Counted from the stretch's first letter, positions 44,765-54,474 are shown. The stretch: DNA of 64,000 bases from Paracoccus limosus (GCF_009711185.1 NZ_WMIF01000016.1:28422-92421); one strand, 5' to 3'. A program made the numbers and translations. Notes: generated from the letters alone by a model not told the origin.

Positions 44765-45592
44765 CTAAGAGCGTTTCGCCGCCGAATTCGGCGAGCGCCA
44801 GGGCGGCACGATGGTCGGGGCGCCGAAGTAATATCCCTGCAGGCAGTCGATGCCCATGTCGATCAGGAAGGCGGCGTCCTCGGCCGTTTCGACCGATTCG
44901 GCGACGGTGAACATGTCGAAATGATGCGCGATCGCCTGCAGGGCGCGGGCCAGCACCTGATTGTCGCGTTCCTGCGCGATCTCTCGGATGAATTGCCCGT
45001 CGATCTTGATCATGTCGAAACAGAAATCGCGCAGGTAGCGGAACGAGGTATAGCCGGCGCCGAAATCGTCCAGCGCAAAGCTGACCCCCTGGGTCTGCAA
45101 CTCCTGCATGAAGCGGCCGACCAGATCGGGCAGGCCCATGGCCGAGCTTTCGGTGATTTCAAGGATCAGCCGCTCGGACAGGCTGACGTCGCCGCCGATG
45201 CCGTCGCGCAGGGTGCGCAGCCATGCCGGGTAGCCGATCGAGCGGGCCGACATATTGATCGACAGCCGCATCGAGGGCTCCTCGGCCAGTGCCTTGATGC
45301 CCAGGGACAGCGACAGGCAGTCGATCTGGCGGCCAAGCTCGGTGGTTTCGGCCAGCGGCATGAAATCGCGCAGGGGCACGATGCGCCCGGTTTCGTCGAT
45401 GATTCGGATCAGCCCCTCGTGAAAGGCGACGTTGTCGGGGCGATCGGCCTGCACCACCGGCTGATAGGCCAGGACGGCATCGCCCCGGGATACCGCGCGC
45501 CGGACGGTGGCCATCGTCACGCGCGTCTGCTGATCAACGGCGAAATCCAGCGGCGAGCCGGTTTCATTGCGCGGGTCAAAGGTCTCTGTCAT
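44765..45592 (-). CDS. EAL-domain cyclic-di-GMP phosphodiesterase
   Basis: A stand-alone EAL protein of 275 residues with no GGDEF, PAS or membrane domain. The signature motif reads EGL (59-61) instead of EAL, but the other metal and catalytic residues are present: Asn113 (SINMS), Glu145 and Glu148 (EITESS), Asp175-Asp176 (LDDFGAGYTS), Lys196 (IKIDGQF), Glu232 (AESVE) and Gln252 (LQGYYF). It is therefore probably active, cleaving c-di-GMP. It is divergent from tag with a 91-bp gap. Confidence 0.9.
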   Translation of the reverse strand: MTETFDPRNETGSPLDFAVDQQTRVTMATVRRAVSRGDAVLAYQPVVQADRPDNVAFHEGLIRIIDETGRIVPLRDFMPLAETTELGRQIDCLSLSLGIKALAEEPSMRLSINMSARSIGYPAWLRTLRDGIGGDVSLSERLILEITESSAMGLPDLVGRFMQELQTQGVSFALDDFGAGYTSFRYLRDFCFDMIKIDGQFIREIAQERDNQVLARALQAIAHHFDMFTVAESVETAEDAAFLIDMGIDCLQGYYFGAPTIVPPWRSPNSAAKRS

Positions 45593-45683
45593 GCCAAGGC
45601 TCCTGTCTTCAGCCGAAGTCTGGCGATCATGTCCTAAGATCGGGTAAACCTCAGGTGGTTTCTCGACTCAGGGTTAATGGACG

Positions 45684-46268
45684 ATGACCGAAGGCAGCCG
45701 CTGCGCATGGTGCGGGACCGATCCGCTATATGTCGATTACCACGACCGCGAATGGGGCGTGCCCGAACGCGATCCGCGCGCACTGTGGGAAAAACTGGTG
45801 CTCGACGGCTTTCAGGCCGGGCTGAGCTGGATCACCATCCTGCGCAAGCGCGAGGCGTTTCGCGAGACTTTCGAGGGCTTCGACCCCGAGCGCGTCGCCG
45901 GCTGGGACGAGGCGCAGATCGCCGCCGCCCTGCAAAACCCCGGCATCATCCGCCACCGCGGCAAGATCGAGGCGACGGTCAAAGGCGCGCGGCTGTTTCT
46001 AGAAATCGAGGCGGCCGAGGGTTTTACCCCCTTCATCTGGTCCTTCGTCGGCGGCGAGACGGTGCAGAACCGCTTTCGCAGCATGGCCGAGGTGCCAGCC
46101 AAGACGGCGCAGTCGGAAATCATGGCCAAGGCCCTGAAAAAGCGTGGTTTCAACTTTTGCGGCCCGGTCATCACCTATGCATTCATGCAGGCCTGCGGGC
46201 TGGTTAACGACCATATGGTCGACTGCCCGGCGCATGGCCGCGTCAGGGCGCTGTCGCCTGCCGGATAA
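45684..46268 (+). CDS. tag: DNA-3-methyladenine glycosylase I
   Basis: Removes 3-methyladenine from alkylated DNA. The 194 residues carry the zinc snap Cys7, His20, His177 and Cys181, and the glycosylase core FQAGLSWITIL. The E. coli base-recognition Glu38 position is an Asp (Asp41 in LDGFQAGLSW), a conservative change. The 3' end overlaps tlpA, on the other strand, by 26 bp. Confidence 0.93.
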   Translation: MTEGSRCAWCGTDPLYVDYHDREWGVPERDPRALWEKLVLDGFQAGLSWITILRKREAFRETFEGFDPERVAGWDEAQIAAALQNPGIIRHRGKIEATVKGARLFLEIEAAEGFTPFIWSFVGGETVQNRFRSMAEVPAKTAQSEIMAKALKKRGFNFCGPVITYAFMQACGLVNDHMVDCPAHGRVRALSPAG

Positions 46269-46797
46269 GCGCCTGCGCCGCCTCCGAGGACCAGTCGGCG
46301 CCGCCGATCAGCCGGGCGATCTCATTGCCCTGACGGTCGACCAGCACGGTCACCGGCATGCCCATGACGCCCATCTCGCGCGCCAGTTGCTGGCGCGGGT
46401 CCAGCCGCACGGGCAGGTTCTCGACCTTGGCTTCGGTCAGGAATTTCTGGATCGCGGGCGGCGGATTGTGCCCGGCGGCAATGGCCACCACCTGAAAATC
46501 CTCGCCCCCCAGCTGCGCCTGCAGCCGGTCCAGAGACGGCATCTCCTCGCGGCAGGGGGCACACCATGTCGCCCAGAAATTCACCAGCACCACCTTGCCC
46601 TTGTAATCGGTCAGGCTGTGGCTGCCGCCGTCGGGATCGGTAAAGGACGTCTGCGGCACCGGCGCCGGATCGATCGGGTTCAGCTTGGCCAGCCCGCCGT
46701 CATGCGCGGCCTGCCAGTCGATCGCGCCGGCAAAAGCCGGGGCGCAGACCGCATTTGCACCAAGCACCAGCGCCGTATAAAGAGCCAACCAACGCAT
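46243..46797 (-). CDS. TlpA-like thiol:disulfide oxidoreductase
   Basis: A secreted or membrane-tethered thioredoxin-fold protein of 184 residues. The N-terminus is a signal sequence ([22 protein letters not shown] region) and the active site is WCAPC (Cys79 and Cys82) with the following cis-Pro (GMPVT). Such proteins reduce apocytochrome c or other periplasmic dithiols. No ccm or cytochrome genes are adjacent. ATG at 46797 is 23 bp from argH, so the two promoters overlap; its 3' end overlaps tag. Confidence 0.88.
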   Translation of the reverse strand: MRWLALYTALVLGANAVCAPAFAGAIDWQAAHDGGLAKLNPIDPAPVPQTSFTDPDGGSHSLTDYKGKVVLVNFWATWCAPCREEMPSLDRLQAQLGGEDFQVVAIAAGHNPPPAIQKFLTEAKVENLPVRLDPRQQLAREMGVMGMPVTVLVDRQGNEIARLIGGADWSSEAAQALIRQATAP

Positions 46798-46820
46798 TCC
46801 ACCCCCTTGAGGCACCAGTC

Positions 46821-48221
46821 ATGACCGAGCAAGCCAGCCGCACCGCCAACCAGATGTGGGGCGGACGTTTTGCCGCAGGCCCGGATGCGATCATGGAGGC
46901 GATCAACGCCTCGATCGGCTTCGACCAGCGGCTTTACGCCCAGGACATCCGGGGCAGCCGCGCCCATGCGGCGATGCTGGCCGCACAAGGCATCATCAGC
47001 ACTAACGATGCCGAGGCCATCGGAAAAGGGCTTCTCACGGTCTTGTCAGAGATCGAGGCCGGGGATTTCCCCTTCTCGACCGCGCTGGAGGACATCCACA
47101 TGAACGTGGAATCGCGGCTGAAAGAGGTGATCGGCGAGCCTGCGGGCAGGCTGCACACGGCGCGTTCGCGCAATGATCAGGTGGCGACCGATTTCCGGCT
47201 GTGGGTGCGCGACCAATGCGACGCCACGATCGAGGGTCTGGACGCACTGATCCGCGCGGCTTTGTCGCAGGCCGAAAAGGGCGCGGATTGGGTGATGCCG
47301 GGCTTTACCCATCTGCAAACCGCGCAGCCGGTGACCTGGGGCCATCACATGATGGCCTATGTCGAGATGTTCGGCCGCGATCTGTCGCGCTTTCAGGACG
47401 CGCGCAAGCGGATGAACGAATCGCCTTTGGGCGCAGCCGCGCTGGCGGGGACGGGCTTCCCCATCGACCGCGCGGCGACGGCTGCGGCGCTGGGCTTTGA
47501 CCGGCCGATGGCCAACAGCCTCGATGCAGTAAGCGACCGCGATTTCGCGCTGGAGTATCTGTCGAGCGCGGCGATCTGCGCCGTTCACCTGTCGCGGCTG
47601 GCCGAAGAGCTGGTGATCTGGTCCTCGGCCCAGTTCCGGTTCGTGACCATGTCGGATCGCTTCTCGACCGGCTCGTCGATCATGCCGCAGAAAAAGAACC
47701 CCGATGCGGCCGAACTGATCCGCGCCAAGATCGGCCGGATCCTTGGCGCGGCCGTCGCGCTGTTCGTGGTGATGAAGGGCCTGCCCTTGGCCTATTCCAA
47801 GGACATGCAAGAGGACAAGGAGCAGGTCTTTGACGCAGCCGACAACCTGATGCTGGCCTTGGCGGCGATGACCGGGATGCTGTCGGACTTGACCGCCAAC
47901 CGCGAGCGGCTGGAAGCGGCGGCGGGCTCGGGCTTTTCGACCGCGACGGATCTGGCTGACTGGCTGGTGCGCGAGGCCGGGCTGCCCTTCCGCGAGGCCC
48001 ATCACGTCACCGGCGCGCTGGTCGCTATGGCCGAAAAGGCCGGCGTCGATCTGCCCGAGTTGACGCTGGAGCAGATGCAATCGGTCAATCCGGCGATCAC
48101 CGCGGATGTCTACAACGTGCTGGGCGTGCACAATTCGGTCGCCTCGCGCATGTCCTATGGCGGCACCGCGCCGGCGCAGGTCCGCGCCCAGATCGCCCGC
48201 TGGAAGGAGAAACTGGCATGA
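46821..48221 (+). CDS. argH: Argininosuccinate lyase
   Basis: Last enzyme of arginine synthesis, cleaving argininosuccinate to arginine and fumarate. The 466 residues have the flexible-loop signature [12 protein letters not shown] near residue 290 and the superfamily segments [13 protein letters not shown] and TGSSIM. ATG at 46821 has GAGG upstream. The stop overlaps the start of a small lipoprotein, and the order argH - lipoprotein - DUF2834 - lysA continues downstream. Confidence 0.97.
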   Translation: MTEQASRTANQMWGGRFAAGPDAIMEAINASIGFDQRLYAQDIRGSRAHAAMLAAQGIISTNDAEAIGKGLLTVLSEIEAGDFPFSTALEDIHMNVESRLKEVIGEPAGRLHTARSRNDQVATDFRLWVRDQCDATIEGLDALIRAALSQAEKGADWVMPGFTHLQTAQPVTWGHHMMAYVEMFGRDLSRFQDARKRMNESPLGAAALAGTGFPIDRAATAAALGFDRPMANSLDAVSDRDFALEYLSSAAICAVHLSRLAEELVIWSSAQFRFVTMSDRFSTGSSIMPQKKNPDAAELIRAKIGRILGAAVALFVVMKGLPLAYSKDMQEDKEQVFDAADNLMLALAAMTGMLSDLTANRERLEAAAGSGFSTATDLADWLVREAGLPFREAHHVTGALVAMAEKAGVDLPELTLEQMQSVNPAITADVYNVLGVHNSVASRMSYGGTAPAQVRAQIARWKEKLA

Positions 48222-48373
48222 CGCAATCCCTGTTGCTGGCGGTTCTGGCGCTGATGCTGGCCGCGCTTGCGGCCTGCGGCGTCGATGGCGCCCCGACCCG
48301 GCCCGAGCCGCAGCCCGAACCGGGGCTGCATGTCAGCGGCGAGGCACGGATCGGTGTCACGACCCGGCTCTGA
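48218..48373 (+). CDS. LptM-like small lipoprotein
   Basis: A 51-residue lipoprotein with lipobox LAAC (Cys20) followed by [11 protein letters not shown]. The CGxxGxPxxP start of the mature part resembles LptM (YifL), a small lipoprotein that helps LptD assembly in E. coli. Genomic position also fits: YifL lies by lysine-pathway genes, and here it sits before lysA. It is coupled to argH by a 4-bp overlap (ATGA). The assignment is a good guess rather than proven, since the protein is too short for strong homology. Confidence 0.65.
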   Translation: MTQSLLLAVLALMLAALAACGVDGAPTRPEPQPEPGLHVSGEARIGVTTRL

Positions 48374-48629
48374 TCTGACGCTGCTGCGGCTGGTCTGGCT
48401 GGCGCTGGCGCTGTTTGGCGCGGCGCTGGCGCTGCTGACCGGCAGCTGGTTCTGGGGCGGGGTCGGCGCAGCCGACATCGTCGCGCAGATTACACTGGCG
48501 ATTTGGTGTCTGGTCGAAACCATGGTGCGGCGCAACTGGGTGGCGCTGATCACCCTGCCGGCCATGGCGCTTGGTCTTGGCTGCGCGCTGCCGCTTTATC
48601 TTTTCATCCGCTCTCGCAGGATCGTCTGA
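48354..48629 (+). CDS. DUF2834-like membrane protein
   Basis: A 91-residue protein with three hydrophobic segments (about residues 10-26, 33-49 and 60-80) ending ALPLYLFIRSR, the pattern of DUF2834. The first start that keeps the frame is GTG at 48354, overlapping the lipoprotein gene by 20 bp. The stop overlaps the ATG of lysA by one base. Function is unknown. The family is usually found as a short membrane protein of about 100 residues. Confidence 0.65.
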   Translation: MSRPGSDLTLLRLVWLALALFGAALALLTGSWFWGGVGAADIVAQITLAIWCLVETMVRRNWVALITLPAMALGLGCALPLYLFIRSRRIV

Positions 48630-49894
48630 TGGATCATTTCAACTACCGGGATGGCGCGCTTCATGCCGAGGATGTGCCGCTGTCGCGCATCGCGGCCGAG
48701 GTCGGCACGCCGGTCTATGTCTATTCCGCCGCCACGCTGACCCGGCATTTCAACCTGTTCCGGCAGGCGCTGGACTGGACCGATCATCTGGTTTGTTTCG
48801 CGGTCAAGTCGAACAGCAATCTCGCGGTGCTCAAGCTTCTGGGCGATCTGGGGGCGGGCATGGATATCGTCTCGGCCGGGGAATATGCCCGCGCCAAGGC
48901 AGCAGGTGTTCCGGGCGAGCGGATCGTCTTTTCCGGCGTCGGCAAGACCGAGGCCGAGATGCGCATGGTGCTGCAGGGCGGCATCCGCCAGTTCAACGTC
49001 GAATCCGAGCCCGAGCTGGAGCAGTTGTCGCGGGTGGCGTCCGGCATGGGCGTGGTGGCCCCGATCGCGGTGCGGGTGAACCCAGACGTCGACGCCAAGA
49101 CGCATGAAAAGATCGCCACCGGCAAATCCGAGAACAAGTTCGGTATTCCCATCGCCCGCGCGCGCGAGGTCTATGCCCGTGCCGCCAGCCTGCCGGGGAT
49201 CGAGGTCGTCGGTATCGACATGCATATCGGCAGCCAGCTGACCGATCTGGAGCCCTTTCGCCAAGCCTATGCCAAAATGGCTGAGCTGACGCGGGCGCTG
49301 CGTGCCGATGGCCATGACATCCGGCGGCTGGACATGGGGGGCGGTCTGGGCATCCCCTATCGCCGCGACAACAACGCGCCGCCGCTGCCCATCGAATACG
49401 GGCAGGTGATTCGCGAAGCGGTGGGCGATCTGGGCTGCGAGATCGAGATCGAGCCGGGGCGCAATATCTCGGGCAATGCCGGGATCCTGCTGAGCTCGGT
49501 CATCTATCTGAAAGAGGGCGAGGGCCGCGATTTCCTGATCCTCGACGCCGCCATGAACGATCTGATCCGCCCGGCGATGTATTCGGCGCATCATGACATC
49601 GTTCCGGTGATCGAGCAGGCGCCGGGCGTGGCGGTTGCGCCTTTCGACGTGGTCGGGCCGGTCTGCGAAACCGGCGATACCTTTGAAAAGGCGGTCGAGC
49701 TGCCGCAACTGGCCGCCGGCGATCTGGTGGCGCTGCGCTCGGCCGGGGCCTATGGGGCGGTCATGGCCTCGGAATACAACTCGCGGCCGCTGGTGCCCGA
49801 GGTGCTGGTCAGCGGCGATCAATTCGCCGTCATTCGTCCGCGACCGACGCTTGAGGAAATGCTGGGACGCGATACCATCCCGGCATGGCTTTGA
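48629..49894 (+). CDS. lysA: Diaminopimelate decarboxylase
   Basis: PLP enzyme making lysine from meso-diaminopimelate. The 421 residues include the PLP lysine Lys60 (CFAVKSNSN), the GGGLGIPY phosphate loop, and the active-site Cys in GPVCETGDTF. Translation is coupled to the DUF2834 gene. The gene ends in front of a dispersed repeat and the TIGR02302 gene. Confidence 0.97.
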   Translation: MDHFNYRDGALHAEDVPLSRIAAEVGTPVYVYSAATLTRHFNLFRQALDWTDHLVCFAVKSNSNLAVLKLLGDLGAGMDIVSAGEYARAKAAGVPGERIVFSGVGKTEAEMRMVLQGGIRQFNVESEPELEQLSRVASGMGVVAPIAVRVNPDVDAKTHEKIATGKSENKFGIPIARAREVYARAASLPGIEVVGIDMHIGSQLTDLEPFRQAYAKMAELTRALRADGHDIRRLDMGGGLGIPYRRDNNAPPLPIEYGQVIREAVGDLGCEIEIEPGRNISGNAGILLSSVIYLKEGEGRDFLILDAAMNDLIRPAMYSAHHDIVPVIEQAPGVAVAPFDVVGPVCETGDTFEKAVELPQLAAGDLVALRSAGAYGAVMASEYNSRPLVPEVLVSGDQFAVIRPRPTLEEMLGRDTIPAWL

Positions 49895-49918
49895 TCGCAG
49901 ATCCGCAGGGCAGGACAG

Positions 49919-49970
49919 GCGGGGGTTTCACACCCCCGCACCCCCGTGGGATATTTGCACACGAAAGAAA
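49919..49970 (+). repeat. Dispersed GGGRTATTTG repeat, copy B
   Basis: GCGGGGGTTTCACACCCCCG is followed by CACCCCCGTGGGATATTTGC and an A-rich tail (ACACGAAAGAAA). This is the closest match to copy A at 4054: the same dyad, the same GTGGG block and the same ATATTTG core. It sits in the lysA-TIGR02302 spacer, just before the ribosome site of the next gene. Confidence 0.7.
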
Positions 49971-49984
49971 CGCGGGAGGCTGCG

Positions 49985-52510
49985 ATGGCGCGGCCTGAAC
50001 CCCGCCGCATCGCGCGGGCGGTCTGGCTGACGCGGGCCGGCATGGTCTGGGAGGCGCTGGCGGCGGCCTTTTGGCCGCTGGGTGTGGTTCTGGCCGGGGC
50101 GCTGTCGGCGCTGGCTTTTGGCGTGACGGATCTGATTTCGGCGCGTGGGCTGCTGCTGGCGCTGGCCCTGGTCGGCGCGGCGGTCGCGCTGGCGCTGGTC
50201 TGGGGGGGGCGGCGGTTTCACCGGCCGAGCCTGCAGGCGGCGCGCGGGCGTGTCGATGCCAGCCTGCCGGGGCGGCCGCTGTCGGCGCTGCGCGACCGGA
50301 TGGCGGTCGGGGCCGGCGATGGCGGGGCCGATGCCCTGTGGCAGGCGCATCAGGCGCGAATGGCGCGCGAGGCGCAGGCGGCGCGGGCCATTGCCCCGGA
50401 TGCCCGGCTGCGCTGGCGCGATCCGGTTGCCCTGCGGCTGGCGGGGATGGTCGCGCTGGTCATGGCGGTGCTGTTTGCCCCGGCCGGCCAGTTTGGTCAG
50501 GGGCTGGCGGCGCTGGGCGCGACCTTTCGCCCGCTGCCCGAGCAGCGCCCCGATGTTGGCGCGGCGCCAGCCTGGGAGGGTTGGGCCGAGCCTCCGGCCT
50601 ATACCCGCCGTCCGACGATCTATCTGAACGATCTGGCCGAAGGGCAGGGGCTGGACCTGCCCAAGGGCTCGAAGCTGAGTTTCCGCATCTATGGCGAGGG
50701 TGCGACCCTGCGTCAGGATCTGGCCGATGGCGTGACGGGCGAGCCTGCCGCGCCCGAGCTGATCGCCCTGCGCAGCGGCCATGTCGAGATTGGCGGCCGC
50801 AGCTTTGCGATCACCGTCACCCCCGATGCCGCGCCCGAGGTGCGTCCGGTGGTGCAACCCGACCGGCGGGCGGATGGCCGCTTTGTGCAGCCCTTTGCCG
50901 CCAGTGACGACAATGGCGTCGTGTCTGGCAAGGCCACGATCACGCTGGATCTGGCGGCGGTGGATCGCCGCTATGGGCTGGCGGTCGCGGCCGAGCCACG
51001 CGATCCGGTGGTGATCGACCTGCCGATGCCGGCGACGGGCTCGCGCAAGCAGCTGCGCGGCCAGCTGGTCGCCGATTTGGCGCGGCACCCTTGGGCGAAC
51101 CTGCCGGTCACCGTCTCGCTGGAGGTGCGCGACGGCATCGATCAGGCCGGGCGCTCGGCCCCCGTGGCGATGGTGCTGCCGGGGCGGCGGTTCTTTGACC
51201 CGACGGCGGCGGCGCTGGTCGAGATCCGGCGCGATCTGTTGTGGTCGCGCCAGAATGCCAGGCGCAGCGCCGAGGTCTTGCGCGCGATCAGCTGGCAGCC
51301 GCAGGATTTCATGGACCCGGCGCTGGTCGAGGGGTTGCAGGGCGCCATCGGCACACTGGAGGCGGGCCCGCTGACCGAGGCCTCGCGCAATGCGCTGGCG
51401 CAGGTGCTGTGGGATGCCGCAGTGGCGCTGGAGGATGGCGGGCTGGCCGATGCGCTGGAGCGGATGACGCAGGCGCAGGAGCGGCTGTCCGAGGCGATCC
51501 GCAATGGCGCCAGCCCCGACGAGGTGCAGCGCCTGATGGATGAGCTGCGCAAGGCGACTGACGCCTATACCGACATGCTGGCGCAGAAGGGGCAGGATCC
51601 GGCGCAGAAATTCGACCGCTCGAAACAGCAGGGCCAGCGCGTCACCGGCGACCAGATCCAGAAGATGATGGACGAGATCCAGCGCCTGATGAACGAGGGC
51701 CGCATGGCCGAGGCGCAGGAGCTGTTGGAGCAGTTCAACCGCATGATGCAGAACATGCGCGTCACGCAAGGCGAGGATGGCGAGGGCGGCCGCCAGCGTC
51801 CCGGTGACCGTCTGGCCGAGACGCTGCGCCAGCAGCAGCGGCTGGCCGATGAGGCGATGCGGCAGATGCAGGACCAATACGGCCAGTGGCAGCAATCGCC
51901 GCAGCAGGGCGAGAGTGGCCAGCAGGGCAAGGATGGCCAGCAGGGGGACGCAGGTCAGGATCTGGCCGACCGGCAGCGCCAGTTGCGCGAGGATCTGGGC
52001 CGGCAGCGCGGATTGCTGCCCGGTCGCGGCACACCGCAGGGCGACGAGGCGCGGCGCAGTCTGGACGAGGCCGGCCGCGCTATGGAGCAGGCCGAGCAGG
52101 CGCTGCGTGAGGGCGATCCTTCGGCGGCGATGGAGGGGCAGGCGCAGGCGATCCAGAACATGCGCGAGGGCATCCGCTCATTGGGGCAGATGCAGGCGCA
52201 GAACCAGCCGGGCCAAGAGGGGCAGCCGCAGCAGGGTGGCCAGCAGGGCGGTCCCGAGGGGCCCGAGGGCCAGCGCGGCGGCCAGCGCGGTCTGGATCAG
52301 GCGTGGCGCGACGGGCAGCGCACCGATCCGCTGGGGCGGCCCAGCACCGGCAATGGCAATGACATCACCTCGGGCGATCCGCTGGCCGAAGGGCCGGATC
52401 CGGCGCGCCGCGCCCGCGACCTGCAGGACGAAATCCGCCGGCGCAGCGGCGAACGCGACCGGCCCCGCGACGAACGCGATTATCTGGGCCGGCTTCTGGA
52501 CAATTTCTGA
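49985..52510 (+). CDS. TIGR02302 family envelope protein (DUF4175-like)
   Basis: An 841-residue protein. TM segments lie at about residues 28-48, 52-75 and 150-170. A beta-rich periplasmic part (about 180-390) follows, then a long helical, Gln/Gly/Arg-rich C-terminus of low complexity (about 540-800). This is the arrangement of TIGR02302, found in alphaproteobacteria and of unknown function. ATG at 49985 has GGGAGG. The C-terminus contains many GQQG-type units, likely disordered. It is adjacent to lysA and convergent with the zinc-ribbon protein. Confidence 0.85.
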   Translation: MARPEPRRIARAVWLTRAGMVWEALAAAFWPLGVVLAGALSALAFGVTDLISARGLLLALALVGAAVALALVWGGRRFHRPSLQAARGRVDASLPGRPLSALRDRMAVGAGDGGADALWQAHQARMAREAQAARAIAPDARLRWRDPVALRLAGMVALVMAVLFAPAGQFGQGLAALGATFRPLPEQRPDVGAAPAWEGWAEPPAYTRRPTIYLNDLAEGQGLDLPKGSKLSFRIYGEGATLRQDLADGVTGEPAAPELIALRSGHVEIGGRSFAITVTPDAAPEVRPVVQPDRRADGRFVQPFAASDDNGVVSGKATITLDLAAVDRRYGLAVAAEPRDPVVIDLPMPATGSRKQLRGQLVADLARHPWANLPVTVSLEVRDGIDQAGRSAPVAMVLPGRRFFDPTAAALVEIRRDLLWSRQNARRSAEVLRAISWQPQDFMDPALVEGLQGAIGTLEAGPLTEASRNALAQVLWDAAVALEDGGLADALERMTQAQERLSEAIRNGASPDEVQRLMDELRKATDAYTDMLAQKGQDPAQKFDRSKQQGQRVTGDQIQKMMDEIQRLMNEGRMAEAQELLEQFNRMMQNMRVTQGEDGEGGRQRPGDRLAETLRQQQRLADEAMRQMQDQYGQWQQSPQQGESGQQGKDGQQGDAGQDLADRQRQLREDLGRQRGLLPGRGTPQGDEARRSLDEAGRAMEQAEQALREGDPSAAMEGQAQAIQNMREGIRSLGQMQAQNQPGQEGQPQQGGQQGGPEGPEGQRGGQRGLDQAWRDGQRTDPLGRPSTGNGNDITSGDPLAEGPDPARRARDLQDEIRRRSGERDRPRDERDYLGRLLDNF

Positions 52511-52538
52511 TCGCGATGCGGCGCGCCTGTGTGTGGCG

Positions 52539-53648
52539 TCAGTTGCCGGCGATGCGGGCAGCCTGATCGTGCAGCCACAGGCGAGCCCGGTCGATGCCCA
52601 GCCGCCATTGCGCAGCAGGGCCGGCCTCGGTTCCCGGCGCGGCGCGTGGGGCCAGCGCATAAGAGCCGACCAGCGCCAGCGCCAGCAGCACGGCCAAAGC
52701 AAAGCCCGCCGCATAGCCGCGCCCGGTGCGGGGCGCGCGCAGCGCCGGCACCTGCGCGCGCCGTTCGGGGGCAGGTGTGATCACAGCGGTTTCGGCCAGT
52801 GCGGGCTGGCTGGGCGCCGCCTGCGGCAGTGGACGCGTCAGCGTGGCCGCGAGTCGGGCCGCATCGGGCAGACGCGGCCGGGGCGGCTGTGGCGGGACGG
52901 GTTCGGGTGCCGGGGCTGCCGCAGGCTGGTCCTCGGGCTCGGGGTCGGTGATCGAGGCCACCGGCTCTTCGATCGGAGGCAGGGGCGGCGGCGTATCGGC
53001 GGCGCGTGGCGTCCGGCTTTCGGGCTGCGCATCGGCGGCGGGCGCGGATTCGGGTGCGATGGCCGGTGCGGCGGCAGCTTCGGGCGTTGGCTTTGGTGCG
53101 GCGGCCTTGTTCCGGCGGCTGTCGGCGGGGGCGGGCATTACGGCTTCGGGCACCGCAGCTTCGGGTTCGGCATCCGGCGACGTTCCGGCCGGATCGCGGA
53201 TCGGCTCGCCGGGCAGGATCACCGTGCTGACCGGCCAGTCAAAGCTTGCCGGCTGCGGGTTGGCTGCGGGTTTAGGCGCCGGGGCGGCCTCTTGTTGCAC
53301 AGATGTCACGGAATTGTGATCATGCGGCGCGCGGTCCCGCGCCTCGCGCGCACGGGCCGAAAGCTCGCGCTGGGCCTCTTCGCGCAGGATCGCCAGCACA
53401 TCATCGTCCAGATTGCGGTGCAGCACCGGTCGCGCGCCCGCAGCAGGGCCCGAAGCGGCCGGATCCGGCGCAACCTCTGCGCGATCCAGAGTTTTCGGGG
53501 CGATTTCTTTGCCCTGTGCGGCGCTCTGAGGGCTGTCCTGATGCCAGACATGGCCGCAGGCCGAACATTCCACCTCGCGGCCGCCGGTCGGAATGACCGC
53601 TTCGGGGATCTCGTATTGGACCGCACAGCGGGGGCAGGTCAGGCGCAT
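52539..53648 (-). CDS. MJ0042-type zinc-ribbon membrane protein
   Basis: A 369-residue protein. The N-terminus is a two-CxxC zinc ribbon (CPRC and CSAC within the first 35 residues) of the MJ0042 type. A long Ala/Pro/Glu-rich, probably disordered linker (about 45-290) ends in one membrane segment (AGFALAVLLALALVGSYAL, about 315-335). Its role is unknown. It is divergent from ftsE across 151 bp, so it may be associated with the envelope, but the family gives no function. Confidence 0.8.
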   Translation of the reverse strand: MRLTCPRCAVQYEIPEAVIPTGGREVECSACGHVWHQDSPQSAAQGKEIAPKTLDRAEVAPDPAASGPAAGARPVLHRNLDDDVLAILREEAQRELSARAREARDRAPHDHNSVTSVQQEAAPAPKPAANPQPASFDWPVSTVILPGEPIRDPAGTSPDAEPEAAVPEAVMPAPADSRRNKAAAPKPTPEAAAAPAIAPESAPAADAQPESRTPRAADTPPPLPPIEEPVASITDPEPEDQPAAAPAPEPVPPQPPRPRLPDAARLAATLTRPLPQAAPSQPALAETAVITPAPERRAQVPALRAPRTGRGYAAGFALAVLLALALVGSYALAPRAAPGTEAGPAAQWRLGIDRARLWLHDQAARIAGN

Positions 53649-53799
53649 TTGCTCGTCTTTCTTGGCCGGTCTTGTTGCGACGCGGTCGTTCCCGCATCTC
53701 GCATTCGCCGCAGGACTGTTCTATCAAGCCGCGAACCGCGCGCCAAGCAGCCCGGCCGAATTGCCAGCCAAAGAAGCCCATGTGGAAGGGGACCTTAAC

Positions 53800-54474
53800 G
53801 TGATCGAGATGCAGAACCTGTCCTTTGGCTATAGCGGGGACGAGCCTCTGCTGGCGGACATGTCTCTGAACCTGCCGCCGGGCTCGTTCCATTTCCTGAC
53901 CGGACCCTCGGGCGCGGGCAAGACCACGCTGTTGCGGCTGTGCTATGCCGATCTGTTGCCGACGGCGGGCAAGATGCTGGCCTTTGGCGAGGATGTCACC
54001 GGGCTGTCGCGCGACGGCATCGCCGCACTGCGCCGCCGCGTCGGCGTCGTGCATCAGGACCCGCAATTCCTTGAACATCTGCCGGTGGCCGAAAATGTCG
54101 CGCTGCCGCTGATCGTTTCGGGCGAGCAGGTGGACATGCGCGCGCTGGGTGATCTTTTGGGCTGGGTGCAGCTGACCACGCACAGCCGCGTCATGCCGCA
54201 GGCGCTGTCGGGGGGCGAGCGGCAGCGCGCGGCCTTGGCCCGTGCCGTCATCATGTCGCCCGATCTGGTCATCGCCGACGAGCCGACCGGCAACCTCGAC
54301 TGGGACATGTCGATGCGGCTTTTGCAGCTTTTGATCGAGCTGAACCGTTCGGGCAAGGCGGTGCTGTTTGCCACCCATGACATGAACCTGATCCGCGCCG
54401 CCAAGCAGCAGGTGCAGGCGCGGGTGCTGCGGATCGCCGGCAAGCGGCTGCAACTGGCGGGGGCGGACCTGTGA
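53800..54474 (+). CDS. ftsE: Cell division ATP-binding protein FtsE
   Basis: ATPase of the FtsEX complex that controls periplasmic amidase activation at the septum. The 224 residues have Walker A GPSGAGKT (35-42), signature LSGGERQRAALARA and Walker B LVIADEPTGN. A GTG start at 53800 is chosen since GGAAGGGGA lies before it and no ATG fits the conserved start. Its stop overlaps ftsX by 4 bp. Confidence 0.93.
   Translation: MIEMQNLSFGYSGDEPLLADMSLNLPPGSFHFLTGPSGAGKTTLLRLCYADLLPTAGKMLAFGEDVTGLSRDGIAALRRRVGVVHQDPQFLEHLPVAENVALPLIVSGEQVDMRALGDLLGWVQLTTHSRVMPQALSGGERQRAALARAVIMSPDLVIADEPTGNLDWDMSMRLLQLLIELNRSGKAVLFATHDMNLIRAAKQQVQARVLRIAGKRLQLAGADL

Noticed and set aside
44251..44910. 219-codon plus-strand frame in the gene-free region upstream of phaA
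   Set aside because: Arg/Pro/Gly-rich throughout, no ribosome site, and its end overlaps the EAL gene on the other strand.
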